Source: Clitoria ternatea
Lineage: Eukaryota > Streptophyta > Magnoliopsida > Fabales > Fabaceae
Assembly (NCBI GenBank): GCA_037962975.1
Contig: CM075669.1
Location: forward strand, 248,781,351-248,845,350
Reading direction: 5' to 3'
Length of the DNA: 64,000 bases
Part shown: positions 57,230 to 64,000 of the stretch, in pieces
Layout: every line of letters begins with the position of its first letter
How positions within the stretch are numbered: position 1 is the stretch's first letter
Notes under the pieces: model-generated
The model's database searches: none
Seen by the model: only the letters and a program-made list of their open reading frames with translations
Told to the model about the DNA's origin: nothing
Translations under genes and position numbers: made by a program

Positions 57230-58760
57230 GAGTCAAACTTAAAAGAGAGGTTGAATAAGTCTGGGACTCTTTTCACATAAAAAGTAAACTTTTTGAACGT
57301 AAGATGTAACAGACTTATGAACCAAACTTTAAGAGATAAAAGAAAAAGAGATAGCACACGACAAAGTTACATTGGTTTACTTCCAATGCAAAAGTTATGT
57401 CTAGTACCTTTATACCTGAAGGATTTTTACTATTATAAAAACTTCTTTTTACAAACACAACACAACTCGTGCCATAAATATTGTTGACTCTAGTCACTCC
57501 TGACTTAATCTTAAGTATTCTTCAACAAGTCACTCCTAGCTTAATGCCTAAGTATTATTTGAAAAGCCTTTTCAGGTCAAACAATGTTTCTCACACAAAC
57601 TAAGACCGAAAACACACCAGACTTGACACAAATAGAAATTTAGAGTGTGTTTGTATTATAGAGAACTTAGTGTACAAGATGATACAAGATGAGAAATAGA
57701 TACACTAAGTATGAATGACAAAGACTACATTTGCAAGAAGCAGATATACAAAAAAAAGGCTTTGCTTTAGAGAAGAAGACTTAAACAGAGAGCTTGAAGA
57801 ATGATGTTTTCACACGTAAGCTTTTCAAACTTGATCAACTTCTTCAAAGTATGAATTCTCTTCATATTTATGGGCCAAGCAAGGTGGTCGTTGTTAATCT
57901 GTTGAAGAGAAATGGCCATTAAAAGTTTGTTGACCTTCAAGTTGAGGAAAAGATGAAAAATATGAAATGAGGTTCTTCAGAATTTGCACTGAAATGGTGT
58001 TCCTTAAGTGAAACATAATGAAAGTCCTTTGGTATCATTTCTTCTATTGTGAACTCATGCATAAATGGTATGGTTGGCCTTCTGATTGTTTTTTGACGTA
58101 AGTACTGAACTTCATCAACTTTTCTAATTTGCATAGAGTAACTTCCTCGACCTTTTATCCATGCAGCCGTTGGTTTATACACTGGTTTGTCTTCTTTTCT
58201 ATTTTGATGATAAGCGTAGTTTTTTTGACTAGAATTCGGGTCAGAGCATCTTCGAAATTATCCATGATTTTGTTTGATGCATGCTTTGGAATAACATTCT
58301 TGATGCTTCAAAAGTCTAGGGTCTGATTGATGAAGCAAGTATGCATGCTAAGTTCAGAGAATAGAATGCGTATAACTTAGCAGTCCAAATGCCAGAACGA
58401 GCATAATTGTATCAAACTCTTCCTCGTTTGTTATAGGATCATACTTTTCTTGGGATGAACTTGCATAAGCTGTTTTTAATCGCCGATAGACTTGTTATGA
58501 AATTACTTGCATGGCTCAAAATAGACTTTTTATTAGTGGACTCCCCTTTTCATTTATAACCTATGCATCACAATTTTATAACCTGAAACACTTAATTGAA
58601 CAAGTTAGATAAGACGTAGACAGACTTTATTTAAATGTCTTGATGTGTGTTATTAACAAATCTTGGGGTCTAGTAAATAATAACCAATGATTTCAAAATC
58701 ATTTACAAACCAGACTTGGTTCTAACACATATCTTGACACTTTCTTTAAGTTTTTAACAT
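57230..58760 (-). mobile_element. Copia-like LTR copy C (minus)
   Basis: In reverse complement it matches copies A and B in order: GTTAATAACACACATCAAGA near 58640-58660, the CACTAAGTT-type block near 57660-57730, GGCCTGAAAAGGC with a following run near 57560, and GAATACTTAAG..AGGAGTGAC near 57500-57530. It ends in CAGACTTATTCAACCTC near 57250-57265. An 81-codon frame on its own strand (57937-58182) has no recognised family and no counterpart in A or B. Confidence 0.55.
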
Positions 58761-61381
58761 AAATTGAAGTCTTGGGTTTGACTGCCTGTGTTATGTTCCC
58801 TTTCATTCCTTTCCATAACATGAACATTAACATTATGTTAGATAATGTGAAAAAATATTAAATAATAATAATAATAAATGTTACAAAATTACTTTAGGTA
58901 CTAATTAAGTATTCAGATTTACGAATTTGAAATCTTATATTTGATCTGATTACAATTGATTCTTGGTTGGATTAGATCGATTCTGATTCGATTACCAAAA
59001 AATCCAATTCGACTTAATTGTATTAGATTGGCTGATCGGGTTGAACAAATAAATCTAACTCATTACTAAGCCTTAGGTAAAACTATCTTAAATTGTGTTT
59101 AATTATTTTAAAGGACATATAATAGTTTAATAATATAAGAAATAATAGTTGTCATTTTTTAACAAGAAAAAGAAAAAAATGGTAAAAGTAATAAGTTTCC
59201 TTATATAATTTTTCAACAGTTAGAAGTCTATAGTTTTTCAAAAACTATCATTATTTTTTTTTGTTAACCAATTAACTTTGTTAAGTTTTGAAAAATCTAT
59301 TAAGTCTTAAAATGTAAGGGCACTTACTGGTCGGATTTGGGTAAGTTCAGGTGACAAATAGTTCATTCAATACTAACCAAACGTAATTTATTTTTAACTA
59401 ACTCCGACAAAAAAAGAGGCATATTTTATAAGGTTCTGGGTGATCGATTTTGGATAAGTTTGAATGAGTAATTTTTGTTTAGACCTATATTGGACTGAGA
59501 CTATTTGGTGGTCTAATTTTTTAAAAAAACTTTTTTCACATTTTTACTTATTCAATACTCAAAAAAATAATTTAGGGTCTTCTCAATTCTAGTAGTATTA
59601 ACTAATCCAAATAAATATATAATCATATAATTATATGAATAAAATATGTTTTACCAAAAAAATAAAGGGTAAGGTAGATATAAAAATGTAATTACTCTTT
59701 GTGAAAAATAAGACAACAATTAACAAGTAGCCTTATAAGGCGAATAAAATAAATAAAGATAAAAAATATGAGAATAAAAAATAGAAAGGGGAAGTTTCAT
59801 AATATTACAATTAACAAAATTTTAAAACCAAACTCATTCATACTTAATTAAACTTAACAATTTAATTAATTTAATCATCTGTTAATCCAATCAAATCCAA
59901 CTAACCGGTTAACATGGACATTAAATTTTTAAGAGAGTGGGGTGTGGAGATAATAAATGCAAAGAAATGATTGGGTAATGAGTGGGATGAACGTGAAAAC
60001 TTGGGAGAGTGGCATAATATGACTGACAGGCACATGTTAACGTGTAAGGAGTTTGCACAGAAGAATGTGAGGGTGGTCGCAGTGGTAACCGCTACCATAC
60101 CGTTTTGAGGAAAAGGGAGTCAACTAACCAATCACACTCACACGACGGTGCTCTTTCATGTCGGCACCATTAGTCAACGCGCTTTCTACATACCACATGC
60201 ATTTATTTCCTTTCTAAATTTTTAATTTCCCCAAATGTATCTTTCTGAAGACGTTTGTTAAAACATAAAAACTACTATTTTTTATTTAAAAACATTGTTC
60301 TTTTATCTATTATTTCTAAGTTTTTATATCCTTTTTATTACAAAATTATACTTATATTTTCTTAAAAAATAAATACTTGTTAATCAGACTTATTCTCTTA
60401 TTACATTGTAAGCATCTCTTACTATCTCATAATAAGAATAAGGCTATATATTTTTCTTTATAAAAAATTTAAGTTTAGAATTTGGATTAGTTTTTTAAAA
60501 TTATCCATAGATTATATTTGTCATTCTTGAGTTAACGAAATGTGGTATTATAATTCATGAGTGATAAATTATATATTTATTAATATACATCATTTTTTTA
60601 TAAGGGTATTTTTATCAATAAATAATTAAAAGTATAGAAATTTAGAAGAAAGTGTTTTAAAAAGTGACAGATAAATTTCTAAATTGGTCCTATATATATA
60701 TATATATGAAGGGATGAATGTAGTAAATTTTTATTTTTGGTTTGATTATTAATTTTATGCTAATTTAATCTTTCGCATTTTAAAGTTTTTGTAAAATTTT
60801 CCTTCATCGTTAATTTTATTAACATTATTGTGTTTTTTATATATTATCTCCATTTTCTTCTTTTTTCATAGCTATACTTAAATATTAGCTTTTCATCCTT
60901 CATTTTTTTTTCTTAGCTACCAAATCATCATTCACAATAACCACCGACCTCAAGAGCATCATTCAATTCTTTATGTTAGATTTATTAATCTTGAACGAAT
61001 AAGAAATATCTTTGTCTTCATTGATCATAGAAAGAGGCGGTCGTAACGTGAAGATAATGATAAGAGGAAGAAAGTAAGATATAGGATGAGAAGGTTAACG
61101 TCTATAAGATGAAAAATAAGAAGAAAATGATAAAAAAATTTAATGTGTATATTAATAAATTTAACAAAAAAGATAAACTTTTCTACAAAGAATAAAAAAA
61201 CATAAAAACTAAATTGACAAGAAAAAAGAAAGGACCAAATTAAGAATTTTAAAAAAATGAAAGAGACACAAAATATACTTTTATCAAATAATAAAATAGA
61301 AACAAATTCTTATTAAAGATAGCATTTATATTAAGCTAAAACATTATTAAAATATTATTTTGATTATCAAGTTTCACTTTT
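58761..61381. other. AT-rich intergenic stretch
   Basis: No gene is supported. It includes an (ATA)n run near 58862-58878 and the GGATTAGATC block at 58940-59060. A less AT-rich patch lies at 59930-60190, with CATGTTAACGTG near 60031 and an antisense 65-codon frame without known motif. Confidence 0.45.

Positions 61382-61420
<39 letters not shown>
61382..61420. repeat. (TAA)n microsatellite
   Basis: About 12 uninterrupted TAA/ATA triplets. Confidence 0.95.
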
Positions 61421-61421
<1 letters not shown>

Positions 61422-63430
61422 CACAGCATTTTCTATATATTAAACTAAAAACGATTTTGATATGTATGTTTGAGTGAAGTTTCCCCTTAGTCTTACTTAT
61501 TTCAATTTTTTAAATTTTAAAATTGAACGTTTGAAAAATTATATTTCAATGTTTCTTTTAGTTGCATCAATAAAATTAGCATAATTTTCTAACACGGCAA
61601 GTACAGTGTCATTTAAAAAACATTTAAAAATGACTAAAAATAAAATTTCCCTAGTAAATAATGACGCGCGTTAATTATAACTTTATCAATGGAAGTCTAA
61701 AAAGGATCGGAAATGAAAAATATAATATCATGAAGATACTGGTTTAAAAAATCGTAATTAAATTGGGTTAAACCATTAAATCGATAATATTAAAGAATTA
61801 ATTTGTACCGATCACCTAACTGATTTACGGTTCAACCAGTCGGACCAGTTAAACCGGTTTGGTTTTGATAACAATAAAAAATATATAATTATTGGCAGAT
61901 ATAATAAATTGGCAATTAAAATAAAAAAGTATTACGGAAATGCCAAAGGAATATTAGCAATAAAATGAGAAAATATAAACAAATACTTAATTTTTTTTTC
62001 ATCAAACATTAAATATAATATTTTTAATGTATAATTTTGTCATTCTCATCCTACCCAACTGTGCTCATCAAATACTATTTTGATAATAGTAAAATTAAGA
62101 TAATTGTTTAAAAATATATGTATCATAAAAACATTGTTTCAAGAAAAAAATGCTTTAAAAAAGAAAAAAAGATAATTTAATTTCATAAACACATTTTTTC
62201 TCTACATTCTAGGAGGGATTTAATTTCATAACACCTTTTAATTTTTAATAATTCTATGATAGATTCAATTTAATAACAAATTTTATTAAAAGTGATTCGT
62301 GTTATCCTTTTTAAATTATATATCATGTTGATTTCATTATAGATGAATGAGATAGCAGATAATTTCATATTAATGTAAAGATTTAGAGATATAATCTATA
62401 ATTTGAAATTAATGCTGAATTGTGAAGAAAAAAACCATCTAATAAAAAATCATAAAGATGTTACATTGGTTACTGTTGTAACTAATCCCTCATCTTTATT
62501 TGTAAGCATTTATAAACATTACTTTTTGTTAATTCAATCATGAACTAAAGTTACTATTTAAAACCTATTTTCAAAGCCAACAAATCCTTCATTTAAAAGA
62601 AAAATATGAATAAACTTTATATCTATTTTTTGGGCAGATGTTAAATAAGTGGGGTCATGTAAACATATATAAATTGAGATAGAAATTAAACATATATAAA
62701 TATAGTGTTAGAATCTTAAACTAAAATTCGATAATTTCCTGATATTTATTTCTCTTTTATTTATTATGAAAAAAAGGGGAAGATTCGTTCCCCTTATCTA
62801 AGTATTAACTATATAATTTAAGCACTAACTATATACTTTAATTACTCATGCAGTTATCTGATCCCAGTGCCTTTACAGAAGAAACACATACTAGTATACT
62901 ACTGATTCCTCATGCAATTATATACCTAGAGAAATATGGATTCAACCTTTTTAAATTAAGGCGTACTTTCTCTTATTCTTGTATTTAAAATTTAATAGTT
63001 GCAGATTATAATAATATATGTGTAAATATTTTATAATTATTTTCTAACAGTTAATTTTTTAAATTTTACTCTTATCTTCTAAAACATAAGATCTCGTATT
63101 GTCATATTTTAAAAGGCCAATCAAAGGGGAAAAAAGTGGAATCCATTAAACGTAAAAGAAAAGGAGAATTGTCCTAATTAATTAAAGGGTGATAAATAAT
63201 TGAGAAACAGTGTTAATTGAATTAAAAATAAAAGACGAGAAGATAGATAGCTTATGAAAAGGAGAAAGGGATTGAGGAATGAAGAAAAAGGTGTTTTGTC
63301 CCCTAGAGCAACGGCGTTCTTAGAGATCCCATTTCTACCATTTCCATTTCAATTTTCATTTCCAAATTTCCATTTGAGATTCATAGAGAGAGTACACACT
63401 TAACTGGATTGATTCCTCTTCCTCAATCTC
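61421..63430. other. AT-rich upstream region of SnRK2
   Basis: No gene seen. A patch at 61740-61870 with GGTTCAACCAGTCGG and AGTTAAACCGGTTTGG is of a kind often found in old DNA-transposon fragments. Confidence 0.45.
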
Positions 63431-63433
63431 ATG

Positions 63434-63455
63434 CTCTTTCTCTTTCTCTTTCTCT
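63434..63455. repeat. (CTCTTT)n tract in SnRK2 promoter/leader
   Basis: CTCTTTCTCTTTCTCTTTCT, a pyrimidine tract common near plant transcription starts. Confidence 0.7.
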
Positions 63456-63474
63456 GGATCCATTCCCCCATTTT

Positions 63475-63480
63475 TATAAT
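63475..63480 (+). promoter_or_regulatory. TATA-like box of SnRK2
   Basis: TATAAT after a T run, 264 bp upstream of the start codon and followed by a CT-rich stretch. Confidence 0.4.
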
Positions 63481-63499
63481 GCTTTCTCTCTCACAATCC

Positions 63500-63505
63500 C
63501 ACGTG
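63500..63505 (+). promoter_or_regulatory. G-box / ABRE-like element
   Basis: CACGTG inside CCCACGTGCAC, upstream of an SnRK2 gene. This is the core bound by bZIP factors, many of them responsive to abscisic acid. Its location relative to the transcription start is not known. Confidence 0.5.
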
Positions 63506-63743
63506 CACCTTCCCCTTCCCTCACTCTAAACAATCATACTTAATTTTTTATATGTGGAAAAAAGAACCCTTTTTTTCACTGCAAGTCTCCACCTTTATAT
63601 TACCCTTTTGATCAGAGTGACAAATGGTGCTGTGATTCTTTCCGCAAGGGACTTGCATGCCCATTTCACTTTCAAGTTTCAACCTTCAACCATAACTTGT
63701 ATACTAACACAAGACAAGGAAGATTCTTTTTTGATCCATCATC

Positions 63744-63863
63744 ATGGAAAAGTACGAGGCTGTCAAAGATTTGGGTTCTGGCAATTTTGGGGTGGCTAGG
63801 CTCATGAGGAACAAGGAGACCAAGGAACTCGTTGCCATGAAATACATCGAGCGTGGCCACAAG
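63744..63863 (+). CDS. SnRK2: SnRK2 protein kinase, exon 1 (partial gene)
   Basis: First exon (40 codons) of a SNF1-related Ser/Thr kinase of subfamily 2, which acts in osmotic-stress and abscisic-acid signalling. The frame starts MEKYEAVKDLGSGNFGVARL and continues MRNKETKELVAMKYIERGHK. The Gly-rich loop GSGNFG is at residues 11-16 and the ATP-binding Lys is K33 (VAMK). The exon ends AAG followed by GTTTCT at 63864, so the phase is 0. This first-exon length and text fit the SnRK2.4/2.10-like group. The rest lies beyond the window. Start choice: MEK directly precedes the kinase domain as in the family, and no upstream in-frame extension is conserved. Confidence 0.9.
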
Positions 63864-64000
63864 GTTTCTTCTTCTTTTGTTAAAATTATTTAATTGATTT
63901 TTTTATATAAGTTTTTTCCTTTCTTTAATCTTCAGATTTGTCGCTCTCACGTTTTGCATTTGGGGTAATCAATGGAGGGATTCTGGGGTTGGAATTCTGA
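63864..64000 (+). other. Intron 1 of SnRK2 (partial)
   Basis: Begins GTTTCTTCTTC and is T-rich; the acceptor is not in the window. Confidence 0.7.

Noticed and set aside
57937..58182. 81-codon minus-strand frame within LTR copy C
   Set aside because: No recognised motif and no counterpart in copies A and B of the same LTR family.

Overview
This is nuclear DNA from a flowering plant, most likely a legume and possibly of the Vigna/Phaseolus group. The evidence is AT-rich sequence, spliced genes with GT..AG introns, a plant defensin, a patellin, an SnRK2 kinase, and Tat/Ogre and copia-like LTR retrotransposon debris. The legume placement is inference from retroelement style and gene similarity; no search was run.

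Layout. 1-13.2 kb is a decayed minus-strand Tat-lineage (Ty3/gypsy) element. Reading leftwards it has an LTR (12643-13225), a primer site, gag, protease, RT, RNase H, a second (archaeal-type) RNase H and integrase. Beyond these lie a plus-strand antisense ORF (4017-5047) and long arrays built on CACTCGGA. A 1.65-kb foreign LTR (7654-9301) sits at the RT/RNase H junction. 14.5-21 kb holds a second Tat-like element, broken by copia-like LTRs, a 120-bp inverted duplication and a 667-bp non-autonomous hAT element with an 8-bp target duplication. 22-33 kb holds an AT-rich simple repeat, a 3.4-kb TGTAAC-type LTR, an Ogre-type integrase remnant (28.8-29.7 kb), its 3' tandem repeats and an Ogre-like LTR region.

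33-48 kb is a gene island. It contains an apparently intact two-exon defensin (34501-34798, minus) and an intact four-exon patellin (40166-43366, minus). 48.2-56.1 kb is one solo LTR (TSD TGTAG) with a second solo LTR nested in it (TSD CCAGG). 56-59 kb holds further LTR debris, including a minus-strand copia-like LTR. The window ends in the first exon of a plus-strand SnRK2 kinase (63744-63863, continuing past the window).

The most unusual structure is a recurrent array of short dyad motifs. CTCGCTTGAGCGAG-type dyads occur in three places, and TTGAATCGATTCAA occurs at the equivalent place of a related LTR. In all four the dyads come mostly as pairs about 20 bp apart. The pairs repeat every 60-62 bp in two arrays and every 71 bp in the fourth. 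In one LTR the last pair lies directly upstream of a TATA box, which suggests a modular promoter or binding array.
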